A DNA stretch of 64,000 nucleotides, from positions 629,665 to 693,664 of the forward strand of contig CCNB01000004.1 of the NCBI GenBank assembly GCA_000824785.1. Reading direction: 5' to 3'. Shown here piece after piece: positions 1-9,031 of the stretch. How positions within the stretch are numbered: the stretch's first letter is position 1; the number at the start of each line of letters is the position of its first letter. The notes below the pieces were generated by a model. It worked only from the letters and a program-made list of their open reading frames with translations. It did not search any database and was not told the DNA's origin. The position numbers were made by a program, and so were the translations under genes. Source of the stretch: Mesorhizobium plurifarium (lineage in GTDB: Bacteria > Pseudomonadota > Alphaproteobacteria > Rhizobiales > Rhizobiaceae).

Positions 1-348
1 GGCGGCGCGATGGAGCACGCCGAACAGCGCCGCCCGATGCACCGCGAGGCCGAAGCGGCGGCCGCGCCGCGCGTCGTAGCGGACTTCGAGCACCGTGCGC
101 CCGGTCTGGGCATCGGTGCCGTGCAGCCGCCCGATGCGGCTGCCAAGCAAAAGGATCTCATCGAGCAGGCCGAGATCGGCGAGCACTGTCAGTCCGGTCG
201 GCTGCAGGATGAGACCGGAACCGACCGGCTTCGGCTCGTCGAAGCGCTCGAAGATGGTGACGTTGTGCCCGGCTCGCTTGAGGTAAAGCGCTGCCGCCAG
301 CCCGGCCGGACCGGCGCCGGCAATCGCGATCTCGTTAGACTTGCCCAT
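1..348 (-). CDS. FAD-dependent oxidoreductase/monooxygenase, N-terminal part (cut by window edge)
   Basis: Reading the minus strand from an ATG at 348 gives 116 open codons to the window edge. The protein begins MGKSNEIAIAGAGPAGLAAA, an FAD-binding GxGxxG Rossmann motif at residues 10-15, followed by an acidic residue after the second strand (IFER) and a segment with GSGLILQPTGL typical of UbiH/PHBH-type flavin monooxygenases. These enzymes hydroxylate aromatic or other small substrates using FAD and NAD(P)H, but substrate cannot be told from the first quarter of the protein. It lies 83 bp downstream of, and on the same strand as, the HxlR regulator gene and may be cotranscribed with it. Confidence 0.8.
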   Translation of the reverse strand, partial: MGKSNEIAIAGAGPAGLAAALYLKRAGHNVTIFERFDEPKPVGSGLILQPTGLTVLADLGLLDEILLLGSRIGRLHGTDAQTGRTVLEVRYDARRGRRFGLAVHRAALFGVLHRAA

Positions 349-431
349 CGTCCCCCAACCCGAACCTGCAGGGACAATCCCGCGTGGAACGCGCCGGATC
401 AATCGGGCGCTTTGACGCTTATATCGAGAAA

Positions 432-842
432 TCAGCCTTGGTTGGCGTCGAAGGCGGCGCGCGCGTCACGCACCGCGTCGTGATTGAGTTCGGCCCATTG
501 AATGAGCTGTTGCAGCGGCAGGAACATCGAGCGCCCAAGATCGGTGAGGCTGTATTCGACGCTTGGCGGCTTGGTCGGGAAAACTTCGCGGTGCACATAG
601 CCGTCGCGCTGCAGCTCGTGGAGCGTCTGCGTCAGCATGCGTTGCGAGATATCGGGAACCAGCCGGCGCAGCTCGCCAAAGCGATAAGGCTTCTCGGCCA
701 GCGCCATGACCAGCAGCGAGCTCCATTTGCCGCTGATGCCCTGGATCACGTCGCGGACCGGACAGTCGGCGAAGTTGGCGCCGTTCGTCATGGCCTTATA
801 GACCTCGAGCTTGGCTTTCAGATTGAAGATCTTGCTGTCCAT
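432..842 (-). CDS. HxlR-family winged-helix transcriptional regulator
   Basis: A 136-residue protein with the family layout: a conserved cysteine in the segment ADCPVRDVI just before the DNA-binding domain, the helix GKWSSLLVMAL, the block RFGELRRLVPDISQRMLTQ, and the wing motif PPSVEYSLTDLG. HxlR proteins are dimeric regulators, several of which sense aldehydes, quinones or oxidants through the N-terminal cysteine. It is divergent from a QorB-like reductase, the same pairing as ytfH/qorB of Escherichia coli, so control of that gene is likely. The start is uncertain: in-frame ATGs exist at 872, 842 and 791. The first overlaps a dispersed repeat and is less likely. Confidence 0.85.
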   Translation of the reverse strand: MDSKIFNLKAKLEVYKAMTNGANFADCPVRDVIQGISGKWSSLLVMALAEKPYRFGELRRLVPDISQRMLTQTLHELQRDGYVHREVFPTKPPSVEYSLTDLGRSMFLPLQQLIQWAELNHDAVRDARAAFDANQG

Positions 843-865
843 CACGACATCCGCTGATCGAAGCC

Positions 866-963
866 AAAGCATGTCTCACCAGAGTGGAACCGGTTTCGGG
901 GCAAAGACATGCGTAAAAACCTAAAGCGCATGGAGCAAATCTGAAAGATCGCGACGCGCTTTA
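866..963. repeat. Dispersed intergenic repeat, copy 1 (partner at 58131-58237)
   Basis: A ~98-bp element upstream of the HxlR gene. It shares long blocks with 58131-58237: ACCGGTTTC, AAGACATGCGT, ACCTAAAGCGCATG and GAAAGATCGCGACGCGCT. It is built of two nested inverted repeats: GCATGTCT (869-876) with AGACATGC (905-912), and TAAAGCGC with GCGCTTTA at its right half. It looks like a small non-coding palindromic element family. Confidence 0.8.
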
Positions 964-1048
964 GGCCGTCCAGGTGGTTCCCTGGCTGTGCCTACCTCCC
1001 GGAAAACTGCCTTCTTTACGGCTCGAAGTCAATTCCTATTTTAGTGCT

Positions 1049-1065
1049 GGTCTCTTTTTGAGACC
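1049..1065. promoter_or_regulatory. Candidate operator for the HxlR regulator
   Basis: GGTCTCTTTTTGAGACC is a perfect 6-bp inverted repeat with a 5-bp centre, 42 bp upstream of the qorB-like start, in the divergent intergenic region. HxlR dimers bind such sites; the assignment is by position only. Confidence 0.45.
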
Positions 1066-1106
1066 ATCACTCGATCCGCCTTCGACACGATTTTCAGGGA
1101 CCTCCC

Positions 1107-2000
1107 ATGACCGAAACCCTCCTCGTCACCGGCGCCTCTGGCCAGCTTGGCCGCGCCGTCATCAACCACTTGCTGGGCGCGCAGAAAATTGCGCCCTCCA
1201 GCATCATCGCCACCACCCGCGATCCCGAAAACCTAGCCGATCTGGCGGCGCTCGGCATCGCCGTCCGGGCCGCCGATTTCAACGACAGGACCTCGCTGGA
1301 GAAGGCGTTCGCAGGCGCCGACCGCGTGCTGATCATCTCGACCGGCGACCTCGACTTGAAGACTGGCCGGCGCCTGAAGCAACATCAGGCGGCGGTGGCC
1401 GCGGCCGAGGCGGCTGGCGTTTCGCACCTGCTTTACACGTCGATGCCAAATCCCGAGCCGGGCTCGCCGGTGCTCTTTGCCGGCGACCACCACGGCACCG
1501 AGCAGGCGATCAAGGCAAGCGGCATCCCCTACACCATCTTCCGCAACGGCTGGTATCAGGAGAACCTGTTCATGTCGCTGCCGCATGCCATCTCGGCAGG
1601 AAAATGGTACAGCTCGGCCGCCGACGGACGCATCGCGCACGGCGCGCGCGACGATATGGCGGCCGCCATCGCCGCCGGCCTCGCGTCCGGCTCCAAGGAA
1701 AGCCGCATCTACACGCTGACCGGCCCGCAGGCCTACACCACGAACGAGATTGCAGCGCTGGTAAGCGAGGTGACCGGCAAACCGCTGGAGGTTATCCAAC
1801 TGCCGGACGATGCACTGACCGAAGGCGTCAAGGCTGCCGGCGTTCCCGAGGATTTCGCCCGCATCATCGTCTCCTTCGATGCCAACACCCGCGCCGGTCG
1901 CATTGCAGAGGTGACCGATGCCGTCGAAAAACTCTCGGGCCGCAAGCCGCGGACACTCAAGCAGTTCCTCGAAGCGAACAAGGCTGCATTGCTCGGCTGA
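1107..2000 (+). CDS. NmrA/QorB-like NAD(P)H-dependent oxidoreductase
   Basis: A 297-residue atypical short-chain dehydrogenase. The N-terminal TGASGQLGRAV (residues 8-18) is the NAD(P)-binding glycine motif of the NmrA/QorB group, and the middle segment FRNGWYQEN matches quinone oxidoreductase 2 (QorB), which reduces quinones with NADPH. The start ATG has AGGGA shortly upstream. It is divergent from an HxlR regulator, as in the E. coli ytfH-qorB pair, which suggests induction by quinone or electrophile stress. It ends 6 bp before a strong terminator hairpin. The family call is firm; the actual substrate is inferred. Confidence 0.85.
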   Translation: MTETLLVTGASGQLGRAVINHLLGAQKIAPSSIIATTRDPENLADLAALGIAVRAADFNDRTSLEKAFAGADRVLIISTGDLDLKTGRRLKQHQAAVAAAEAAGVSHLLYTSMPNPEPGSPVLFAGDHHGTEQAIKASGIPYTIFRNGWYQENLFMSLPHAISAGKWYSSAADGRIAHGARDDMAAAIAAGLASGSKESRIYTLTGPQAYTTNEIAALVSEVTGKPLEVIQLPDDALTEGVKAAGVPEDFARIIVSFDANTRAGRIAEVTDAVEKLSGRKPRTLKQFLEANKAALLG

Positions 2001-2006
2001 AAACTG

Positions 2007-2039
2007 GCGCACCCGAGAGCGCTTCTCTCTCGGGTGCGC
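2007..2039. terminator. Bidirectional terminator between qorB-like gene and kup copy 1
   Basis: Perfect 13-bp stem GCGCACCCGAGAG / CTCTCGGGTGCGC with a 7-nt loop, between two convergent genes. There is no long T run on either side. Confidence 0.75.
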
Positions 2040-2098
2040 TTCACCTTGACCGTTTACCGCCTCCCTCGACACTGCTTTGGCCGATGGGGCGGAGCCTG

Positions 2099-4018
2099 TC
2101 AGATGGCGACTTGCGTACCGATCTCCACCACGCGTCCGGTGGGGATCTGGAAATACTCCGTCGCGTCCGCCGCGGTGCGCGCCAGGCCGATGAACAGCCG
2201 GTCCTGCCAGACCGGCATGCCGGAATTGGGCGAGGCCTTCAGCGAGCGCCGCGACAGGAAGAAGGATGTCGTCATGATGTCGAACTTCCAGCCCTGCTTG
2301 CGGCAGATGGCCAGGGCGCGCGGAATGTTCGGCTGCTCCATATAGCCGAAGGTCAGCGTCACGCGCATGAACAGCTCGTTGACCGTCTCCAGCTTGACGC
2401 GCTCGCTGTCCGGCACCACTGGTTGCGGCGCCGTCACCACCGACAGGATGACGTTCTTCTCGTGCAGCACCTTGTAGTGCTTCAGGCTGTGCATCAGCGC
2501 AGTCGGCGCGCTCAGCGGATCGCTGGTCAGAAACACGGCGGTGCCCGACACCAGCTGCGGCTTCTTCTTCAACAGGTTCGCCGCCAGGAAATCGAGCGGG
2601 ATCTCGTTGCGGCGCGTCTTGTCGAACAGATAGCGGCTGCCGCGCACCCAGGTCCACATGCCGAGGATGATGGCAAAGGCGACCGCGAGCGAGGCCCAGC
2701 CGCCCTCGAACACCTTGACGATGTTGGAGGCGAAGAAGCCGATATCGATAAAGGCGAACAGCACGGTCAGCGCCACGGCTCGCCACAGCGGCCATTTCCA
2801 GATGCGGGTCATGACCACGAAAAGCAGAACGGTTGTCACCAGCATGTTGCCCGTGACCGATATGCCATAGGCCGAGGCGAGCTTGCTGGATTCGCCGAAG
2901 CCGACCACCAGCAGCATCACAACGAGCGCCAGCAGCATGTTGACACGCGGCATATAAACCTGGCCGGACTGCTTCTCCGACGTATGCAGGATTTCAAGCC
3001 GCGGCAGCATGTTGAGCTGCACCGCCTGCCTCGTCAGCGAATAAGCGCCGGAGATCACCGCCTGGCTGGCGATGACGGTTGCCGCAGTGGCCAGCACCAC
3101 CATGGGGACCAGCGCCCAGCCCTCATTCATTTCGAAGAACGGATGGCCGACCATACCCCCCTTGGCGAGCACGTAGGCGCCTTGCCCCGCATAGTTCAAA
3201 AGCAGGCAGGGAAACACGATCGCCAGCCATGCCAGCACGATCGGTTTGCGGCCGAAATGACCGAGGTCGGCGTAGAGCGCCTCGGCGCCGGTGACGGCCA
3301 GGAAGATCGCGCCGATGGTGACGAAGGCGACGTCGGGCGAGTGGATCAGGAAGGCTACGATATAGTGCGGGCTGATCGCCCACAGGATCTCCGGGTCGGC
3401 AATGATGTGGTTCAGCCCGGAAAGGCCTATCGCCAGGAACCAGACGGCTGTGATCGGACCGAAGATCATCGCGACGCCGCCCGTGCCGAACCGTTGCACG
3501 GCAAAAAGGATGGCGAGGATAAGCAGGGTCAGCGGAACGACATAGGGCTGGAAGGCCGGCGTGACGACATTCATGCCTTCGACGGCCGACAGCACGGAGA
3601 TGGCCGGCGTGATGACCGCGTCGCCGAAAAAAAGCGACGCGCCGGCAATGCCGACCCCAAGGATGATGGCCGAGCGGGTCGAAAAACTGCTGCGCGCAAG
3701 CGCCATCAGCGACAGCACGCCGCCTTCGCCGCGGTTGTCTGCACGCAGCACGAACATGATGTATTTGATCGTGACGATGATCGTCAGCGACCAGATGATC
3801 AGCGACAGCACACCCAGAATGTCGCCGCGATCGGCGACCTCGCCGTGCGAAGACGCCACCAGCGCTTCGCGAAACGCATAGATCGGGCTCGTGCCGATAT
3901 CGCCATAGACGACGCCCAGCGCCCCAAGCATGAGGACCTTGGTGCTGTGCTGCTCGATTTCCGCGTGGCTCGACAGGTCGGCGGGTTCTGCGTCTGCACC
4001 ACCATTGGCAAGGGCCAT
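2099..4018 (-). CDS. kup: Kup-type potassium uptake protein, copy 1
   Basis: A protein of about 639 residues of the KUP/HAK/KT family, a proton-coupled potassium transporter of the inner membrane with about 12 membrane segments in the first two thirds and a cytoplasmic C-terminal domain. The signature [19 protein letters not shown] follows the short N-terminal tail. The ATG at 4018 is preferred because CGGAG lies 8 nt upstream; a GTG at 4027 is in frame. A second kup lies directly upstream on the same strand (139 bp gap), so the two may be cotranscribed. The last ~175 residues are identical to those of copy 2, and the DNA there differs at only four positions, while the upstream parts have diverged. 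Confidence 0.95.
   Translation of the reverse strand: MALANGGADAEPADLSSHAEIEQHSTKVLMLGALGVVYGDIGTSPIYAFREALVASSHGEVADRGDILGVLSLIIWSLTIIVTIKYIMFVLRADNRGEGGVLSLMALARSSFSTRSAIILGVGIAGASLFFGDAVITPAISVLSAVEGMNVVTPAFQPYVVPLTLLILAILFAVQRFGTGGVAMIFGPITAVWFLAIGLSGLNHIIADPEILWAISPHYIVAFLIHSPDVAFVTIGAIFLAVTGAEALYADLGHFGRKPIVLAWLAIVFPCLLLNYAGQGAYVLAKGGMVGHPFFEMNEGWALVPMVVLATAATVIASQAVISGAYSLTRQAVQLNMLPRLEILHTSEKQSGQVYMPRVNMLLALVVMLLVVGFGESSKLASAYGISVTGNMLVTTVLLFVVMTRIWKWPLWRAVALTVLFAFIDIGFFASNIVKVFEGGWASLAVAFAIILGMWTWVRGSRYLFDKTRRNEIPLDFLAANLLKKKPQLVSGTAVFLTSDPLSAPTALMHSLKHYKVLHEKNVILSVVTAPQPVVPDSERVKLETVNELFMRVTLTFGYMEQPNIPRALAICRKQGWKFDIMTTSFFLSRRSLKASPNSGMPVWQDRLFIGLARTAADATEYFQIPTGRVVEIGTQVAI
2118..2638. 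repeat. Near-identical direct repeat, kup copy 1 side
   Basis: This 521-bp stretch matches 4186-4706 with only four mismatches by eye (near 2420, 2461, 2465 and 2504). Both sit at the 3' end of kup genes, and similarity drops abruptly at each boundary. The pattern indicates recent gene conversion or a partial duplication. Confidence 0.9.
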
Positions 4019-4166
4019 GGACGACACTCCGATAAAACGCGCGGTGCTCTACGCTTGCTGCAGTGCAATATCAAGTGCCCTGACGTGAGGGCTCCCATGC
4101 CGCCGGCGCACGGCTTGGCCTGCACCGGTCCGACCAAATCTAACGCGCTGAGTGCCGGCTTGAAGA

Positions 4167-6080
4167 TCAGATCGCCACCTGGGTGCCGATCTCCACCACG
4201 CGTCCGGTGGGGATCTGGAAATACTCCGTCGCGTCCGCCGCGGTGCGCGCCAGGCCGATGAACAGCCGGTCCTGCCAGACCGGCATGCCGGAATTGGGCG
4301 AGGCCTTCAGCGAGCGCCGCGACAGGAAGAAGGATGTCGTCATGATGTCGAACTTCCAGCCCTGCTTGCGGCAGATGGCCAGGGCGCGCGGAATGTTCGG
4401 CTGCTCCATATAGCCGAAGGTCAGCGTCACGCGCATGAACAGCTCGTTGACCGTCTCCAGCTTGACGCGCTCGCTGTCCGGCACCACCGGTTGCGGCGCC
4501 GTCACCACCGACAGGATGACGTTCTTCTCATGGAGCACCTTGTAGTGCTTCAGGCTGTGCATCAGCGCCGTCGGCGCGCTCAGCGGATCGCTGGTCAGAA
4601 ACACGGCGGTGCCCGACACCAGCTGCGGCTTCTTCTTCAACAGGTTCGCCGCCAGGAAATCGAGCGGGATCTCGTTGCGGCGCGTCTTGTCGAACAGATA
4701 GCGGCTACCGCGGATCCAGGTCCACATGATCAGCCCCATGATCGAGGCGACCGTGATCGACACCCAGCCGCCTTCGACGATCTTGACGACATTGGCCGAG
4801 AAGAAGCCGAGATCGATGACGCCGAACAGCATCGCCAGCGCCAGTGCCAGCGCCAGCTGCCATTTCCAGAGCCAGCGCATGACGACGAACAGAAGCACGG
4901 TCGTCATCAGCATCTCGCCGGTCACCGAAATGCCGTAGGCGGAGGCAAGCGCGCTCGAACTGCCGAAGCCGACGACCAGAAGCATCACGCCGAGCGCGAC
5001 CAGAAGGTTGACCCTTGGCATATAGATCTGGCCGCTCTGCATCTCGGATGTGTGCTGCACCTCGATGCGGGGAAGAAGGTTGAGCTGCACCGCCTGCCTT
5101 GTCAGCGAGAAGGCGCCGGAGATGACGGCCTGGCTGGCGATGACCGTGGCCGCGGTCGCAAGTCCGACCATCGGCATCAGCGCCCATTCGGGCAACATCT
5201 GGAAGAACGGGTTGGTGGGCTTGCCGCCATGCGAGAGCACGAAGGCGCCCTGCCCGAAATAATTAAGGAGCAGGCAAGGGAAGACGATTGCGAACCAGGC
5301 CATCACGATCGGCTTGCGGCCGAAATGGCCAAGGTCGACATAGAGCGCCTCGGCGCCCGTCACCGCCAGGAACACGGCGCCGACGGTGACGAACGCGCCT
5401 GTCGGCGTGGTGGCCAGGTAATAGATCGCGTAATACGGATTGATCGCCAGGAACACGGACGGGTCATCGACGATATGATAGACGCCGGCCGCGCCGATAG
5501 CCACGAACCATGTCGCGGTCACCGGTCCGAACACCGCAGCCACCTTGCCGGTGCCGAAGCGCTGCACGGCGAAAAGCACCGCAAGGATCACAAGCGTGAT
5601 CGGCACCACATAGGCATCGAGCGCCGGCGTGACGACTTCCAAGCCCTCGACCGCCGACAGCACCGAGATCGCCGGCGTGATGATCGAATCGCCGAAGAAC
5701 AGCGCGGCCCCGCAAAGGCCGATCACCAGGATAAGGCGTGAGCCAGGCGGATAGGCGCTGCGCGCCAGCGACATCAGCGACAGCGTGCCGCCTTCGCCCT
5801 TGTTGTCAGCCCTGAGCACAAAGGCGACATATTTGATCGTGACGATGATAGTGAGCGCCCAGACGATCAGCGACAGCACGCCCAGCACGTCATGCCGGGC
5901 GACCGAGCTGGATGAGGCATGCAGCGCCTCACGGAACGCGTAGATCGGGCTTGTGCCGATGTCGCCGTAGACGACGCCCAGCGCGCCAAGCATCAGCACC
6001 TTGGTGCTGTGCTGCCGCTCGGTTTCGGCATGGCCCGAACGTTCGAGGGATTCCGTTTCGCCGGCGTTGGCTAGCACCAT
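4167..6080 (-). CDS. kup: Kup-type potassium uptake protein, copy 2
   Basis: A paralogue of the downstream kup (about 637 residues) with the same signature [19 protein letters not shown] and the same topology. Start choice is by comparison with copy 1: MVLANAG here aligns with MALANGG there, placing the start at 6080; a GTG at 6113 adds 11 residues and cannot be excluded. Membrane-domain residues differ in many places (for example [20 protein letters not shown] here against [20 protein letters not shown]), but from [14 protein letters not shown] to the C-terminus the proteins are the same. Two kup genes in tandem could give different affinity or pH range; that is inference. Confidence 0.94.
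   Translation of the reverse strand: MVLANAGETESLERSGHAETERQHSTKVLMLGALGVVYGDIGTSPIYAFREALHASSSSVARHDVLGVLSLIVWALTIIVTIKYVAFVLRADNKGEGGTLSLMSLARSAYPPGSRLILVIGLCGAALFFGDSIITPAISVLSAVEGLEVVTPALDAYVVPITLVILAVLFAVQRFGTGKVAAVFGPVTATWFVAIGAAGVYHIVDDPSVFLAINPYYAIYYLATTPTGAFVTVGAVFLAVTGAEALYVDLGHFGRKPIVMAWFAIVFPCLLLNYFGQGAFVLSHGGKPTNPFFQMLPEWALMPMVGLATAATVIASQAVISGAFSLTRQAVQLNLLPRIEVQHTSEMQSGQIYMPRVNLLVALGVMLLVVGFGSSSALASAYGISVTGEMLMTTVLLFVVMRWLWKWQLALALALAMLFGVIDLGFFSANVVKIVEGGWVSITVASIMGLIMWTWIRGSRYLFDKTRRNEIPLDFLAANLLKKKPQLVSGTAVFLTSDPLSAPTALMHSLKHYKVLHEKNVILSVVTAPQPVVPDSERVKLETVNELFMRVTLTFGYMEQPNIPRALAICRKQGWKFDIMTTSFFLSRRSLKASPNSGMPVWQDRLFIGLARTAADATEYFQIPTGRVVEIGTQVAI
4186..4706. repeat. Near-identical direct repeat, kup copy 2 side
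   Basis: Partner of 2118-2638 at an offset of 2068 bp. Because the repeats are direct, recombination between them would delete about 2.07 kb and leave a single fused kup gene. Confidence 0.9.
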
Positions 6081-6166
6081 GAACCCCACTTCACCGGTTT
6101 CGTCACGCTCCACGGTCGCCGCGACACGCGGGACGCACCAAGATTGCCGAAACTACTCAAAGTCCC

Positions 6167-6907
6167 CTACCATCCGCAGGCCTTCAAGAACCGCCCGACA
6201 GTCCCGGCCATGCCATACTCCAGCGCATCCGCTGTCAACCCATGTCCAATCGATACTTCGGCCAATGCCGGGATGCGTTTGGCCAGCGCCGGCAGGTTCT
6301 TCACCGTCAGATCGTGGCCGGCATTGACGCCGAGCTCGGCCTTGAATGCAGCGTCGGCGGTTTTTCCCAGTCTTTCCAGTTCTTTCGCCGCCTTTGCGGA
6401 ATCGGAATGGAAACCTCCATATGGCCCGGTATAGAGCTCGATGCGGTCGGCACCAGTATCACGCGCCGCATTGACCCCATCCGGATCCGCATCGGAAAAC
6501 AGCGACACGCGGAAGCCGCCTTTCTTCAGCCGCTTGACGATCGGAGTGAGGAACGCCGCCTGGGCAACGAAGTTCCAGCCATGGTCGGAGGTTGCCTGTA
6601 CCGGGTCGTCCGGCACCAGCGTCACTTGTTCGGGCTGGTGTTTCTCGACAAGAGCCAGGAACTCCTCGGTCGGATAGCCCTCGATGTTGAACTCCGCGCC
6701 CGGAAACTCGTCATCGATCAGCGCCCTGATCTCGGGCAGATCGGAATGCCTGGTGTGCCGCTCGTCGGGCCTGGGATGCACCGTCAGCCCGTGCGCCCCG
6801 GCGGCAAGCGCTATGCGGCCAAGTCCGGTGACGCTCGGCCATGGCAGGTCGCGACGGTTGCGCAGCATGGCGACGGCATTGAGGTTGACCGAAAGCTTGG
6901 CGGGCAT
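6167..6907 (-). CDS. pdxJ: Pyridoxine 5'-phosphate synthase
   Basis: A 246-residue TIM-barrel enzyme that condenses 1-deoxyxylulose 5-phosphate with 3-amino-2-oxopropyl phosphate to give pyridoxine 5'-phosphate, the last ring-forming step of the DXP-dependent vitamin B6 route. Diagnostic segments are [20 protein letters not shown] at the N-terminus, [34 protein letters not shown] and, near the C-terminus, [15 protein letters not shown] with the phosphate-binding glycines. Length is normal for the family. It stands alone between kup copy 2 (same strand) and a divergent SpoIIAA-like gene. Confidence 0.96.
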   Translation of the reverse strand: MPAKLSVNLNAVAMLRNRRDLPWPSVTGLGRIALAAGAHGLTVHPRPDERHTRHSDLPEIRALIDDEFPGAEFNIEGYPTEEFLALVEKHQPEQVTLVPDDPVQATSDHGWNFVAQAAFLTPIVKRLKKGGFRVSLFSDADPDGVNAARDTGADRIELYTGPYGGFHSDSAKAAKELERLGKTADAAFKAELGVNAGHDLTVKNLPALAKRIPALAEVSIGHGLTADALEYGMAGTVGRFLKACGW

Positions 6908-7016
6908 GAGCTGGCGTCCAGTGGATCGGCGGGCATCTATACCGCCTTTGACGGGAACAGATAGGGGGTTTCGCGTGTTCCAGGGGATAGTTGGAGGCTA
7001 AGGTAAGGATTTGCCA

Positions 7017-7412
7017 GTGAATTTCCTCGAAGCCGTGCCGGCGATCCGCCGCATCGAGACCAACCGCGACGCGCTTTTTGCCATCGACGTCGTCGGCGAT
7101 GTCTCGCCGGCCGACGCGGAAAACCTGTTCGGCCTGCTGGAAGCCGCTTACGCACTGCATCCGAGGATCGACGTGCTGATCAGGCTGACCGACGAGGAAA
7201 GCGTCGACTGGGCCAACATCAAGCAGGACACGCTTCGGCAGGGCGTGGCAGACGCGATGGAACATGTCGTGCGCTGCGCCGTCATCGGCGAGCCGAGCTG
7301 GGCCTCCCTCGTCACCGGCCTCTTCCCCAAAACGCTGCCTTTCGAAGTCAGACGCTTCGATGTCGACGATGAGGAAGCCGCCTGGCAGTGGCTTGGCGCA
7401 AGGCCGACCTGA
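7017..7412 (+). CDS. SpoIIAA/STAS-like domain protein
   Basis: About 131 residues, soluble, resembling the SpoIIAA-like STAS/SEC14-type family of small proteins: an alternating beta/alpha pattern with FAIDVVGDVSPADAENLFGLLEAAY, IDVLIRLTDEESVDW and the C-terminal FEVRRFDVDDEEAAWQWL. A GTG start at 7017 is preferred because AAGGA (7005-7009) is 7 nt upstream; the in-frame TTG at 7011 would be only 1 nt from that site. Function is unknown; STAS-like folds often bind small ligands or partner proteins. It is convergent with the RecD-like helicase, with only 12 bp between the two ends. Confidence 0.7.
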   Translation: MNFLEAVPAIRRIETNRDALFAIDVVGDVSPADAENLFGLLEAAYALHPRIDVLIRLTDEESVDWANIKQDTLRQGVADAMEHVVRCAVIGEPSWASLVTGLFPKTLPFEVRRFDVDDEEAAWQWLGARPT

Positions 7413-7424
7413 TGGCCAAAAACC

Positions 7425-8552
7425 TCAGCGCACCACCGTCAGCCGCTCGGCGGCGCGGGTGATCGCCGTATAAAGCCAGCGCTGCCTTGTTTCCTTGAAG
7501 GCCCAGCTCTCGTCGAACAGCACGACGTCGTTCCACTGCGAACCCTGCGCCTTGTGCACGGTCAGCGCGTAGCCATAGTCGAAATCGTCGAAGCGCTTCT
7601 TCTGCTGCCAGGGGATCTCGGCGTCCGGATCCTCGAAGGCCGCCTTGAGCAGCTTGATCTTGGCGACGCCGCGATCGGGATCGTCCTCTTCCGGCGAGAC
7701 CAGAAGGTTGATGCCGGGCTTCACCGTCTCGCGCGACGAGGTCATCACCTTCCATAGCGAGCCGTTGAGCAGCCCCTTGGCCGGGTCGTTGCGCAGGCAG
7801 ACCAGCTTATCGCCGGCTTGCGGGAAATCGGCATTGAACCCCTTCAGCTCGCGCAGCCTTTGATTGTAGCGGCGGCGCGTGCGGTTGGTGCCGACCAGCA
7901 CCTGGTCGGCCTTGAGCACCAGATCCTGGTTGACTGCTTCCCTGCCGATCACCTGCGCCGTGCCATAGTCGCCATGCATGAATTCGCGCCCCTCGCGGAC
8001 GTCGAGCGCGAGCCGGATGATCGGATTGTCGCGCGCCTGGCGGTGGATTTCGGTCAACAGCACATCCGGCTCGTGCTCGGTGAAGAAGCCGCCGCCCGAG
8101 ATCGGCGGCAGCTGGGCCGGATCGCCAAGCACCAGGATCGGCGTGCCGAAGCTCTGCAGGTCGCGGCCGAGCTGCTCGTCGACCATCGAGCATTCGTCGA
8201 TGACGACGAGCTTGGCGCGCGCGATCGGACTTTGCCGGTTGAGCGAAAAGGTCGGCGACATCGAGGTCTTGCCGGTCACCTCGTCCTCGACCGATTCCTC
8301 CCCCTTCGGCCTGTAGATCAGCGAATGGATGGTGCGGGCATTGGTCGCCCCCTTCGAGCGCAGCACCTGCGCCGCCTTGCCGGTGAAGGCGGCGAACTGC
8401 ACCTGCCCGTCGACATGCTCTGCGAAATAGCGCGCCAGGGTTGTCTTGCCGGTGCCGGCATAGCCGAACAGCCGAAAGACCTGCGGCCGGCCTTCCTTGA
8501 GCCAGCGCCCGACGGCCTTCAGAGCCTCATCCTGTTGGGGAGAAAATTCCAT
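7425..8552 (-). CDS. RecD-like ATP-dependent DNA helicase (Dda-type), SOS-controlled candidate
   Basis: A 375-residue superfamily 1B helicase. Visible motifs in order are Walker A GYAGTGKTT (around residue 30), the FTGKAAQVLRSKG block (motif Ia), Walker B VVIDECSMVD, motif III LGDPAQLPP, and the UvrD_C_2 block ALTVHKAQGSQW (motif V) near the C-terminus, ending with TAITRAAERL. The protein is close in size to phage T4 Dda and lacks RecBCD-specific domains. ATG 8552 (MEFSPQQDEAL) is preferred over the ORF extension to 8633, because the extra residues are unlike the family. A LexA-type site lies 105 bp upstream, so expression during DNA damage is likely; a role in replication restart or repair is inferred. 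Confidence 0.88.
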   Translation of the reverse strand: MEFSPQQDEALKAVGRWLKEGRPQVFRLFGYAGTGKTTLARYFAEHVDGQVQFAAFTGKAAQVLRSKGATNARTIHSLIYRPKGEESVEDEVTGKTSMSPTFSLNRQSPIARAKLVVIDECSMVDEQLGRDLQSFGTPILVLGDPAQLPPISGGGFFTEHEPDVLLTEIHRQARDNPIIRLALDVREGREFMHGDYGTAQVIGREAVNQDLVLKADQVLVGTNRTRRRYNQRLRELKGFNADFPQAGDKLVCLRNDPAKGLLNGSLWKVMTSSRETVKPGINLLVSPEEDDPDRGVAKIKLLKAAFEDPDAEIPWQQKKRFDDFDYGYALTVHKAQGSQWNDVVLFDESWAFKETRQRWLYTAITRAAERLTVVR

Positions 8553-8656
8553 CAGTGCGACAGACCGGATTTGCAGACGAAAGACAAGATTGGCCGCAAT
8601 GCCGACCATCGTCGGCAGCAAAGCCTCCGACAACTCAGGCTATCAGCCGCAAACCG

Positions 8657-8671
8657 GAACGTAAAGAGAAC
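8657..8671 (-). promoter_or_regulatory. LexA (SOS) box upstream of the RecD-like helicase
   Basis: On the minus strand the sequence is GTTCTCTTTACGTTC, an exact match to the alphaproteobacterial LexA consensus GTTC-N7-GTTC. It lies in the gap between the nitrile hydratase accessory gene and the helicase start, 105 bp upstream of the latter. Confidence 0.7.
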
Positions 8672-8680
8672 AAAGACGAT

Positions 8681-9031
8681 CTATCTGCCCGCGCCCGGAT
8701 CATTCTCCAGCAGGATCGGCTTGCCATGCGGCGTGGCGTGCGCGGCGCGCTCCCAGGCGGCGGCAAGCTCATCGACCTCGCTTTTGCCGGCGACCCCTTT
8801 GCGCGACAAAAGCTTCTCCAGCGCCGCCAGCCAGTGCTCGTAATAGTCGTGCCCATCGTTCGTGGCGCCCGGCTGCTTCACCTCGGCGGATAAGGCCTCC
8901 GCCCATTCGCTCCACGAAAACAGGCCTTTGCCGTGCAACGCAACGGTCAGAGCAAAGGCTTCGGCCTGCCACGGCTCGGCGAAGACCGGCTCGTCGAAGC
9001 CCGCCGGCAACTTGGCCTCATGCCGGCTCAA
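8681..9031 (-). CDS. Nitrile hydratase accessory (activator/metallochaperone) protein
   Basis: A 116-residue protein, beginning at a TTG at 9031 that overlaps the end of the beta-subunit gene by 14 bp (no ATG or GTG fits upstream without long overlap). Its core, FAEPWQAEAFALTVALHGKGLFSWSEWAEALSAE, and YYEHWLAALEKLL resemble the N-terminal half of nitrile hydratase beta subunits. This is the hallmark of the P14K/NhlE-type activator that delivers the metallated alpha subunit to beta by subunit swapping. It is the last gene of an alpha-beta-accessory operon. Translational coupling to the beta gene is likely given the overlap. Confidence 0.85.
   Translation of the reverse strand: MSRHEAKLPAGFDEPVFAEPWQAEAFALTVALHGKGLFSWSEWAEALSAEVKQPGATNDGHDYYEHWLAALEKLLSRKGVAGKSEVDELAAAWERAAHATPHGKPILLENDPGAGR

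Noticed and set aside
974..4261. A 1095-codon open frame on the plus strand over qorB and kup
   Set aside because: It is antisense or out of frame to well-supported genes and its translation has no domain features; high GC makes such shadow frames common.
2118..4706. Insertion sequence explaining the repeat in kup genes
   Set aside because: The repeated DNA is coding sequence of kup itself without terminal inverted repeats or transposase, so gene conversion or duplication is enough.
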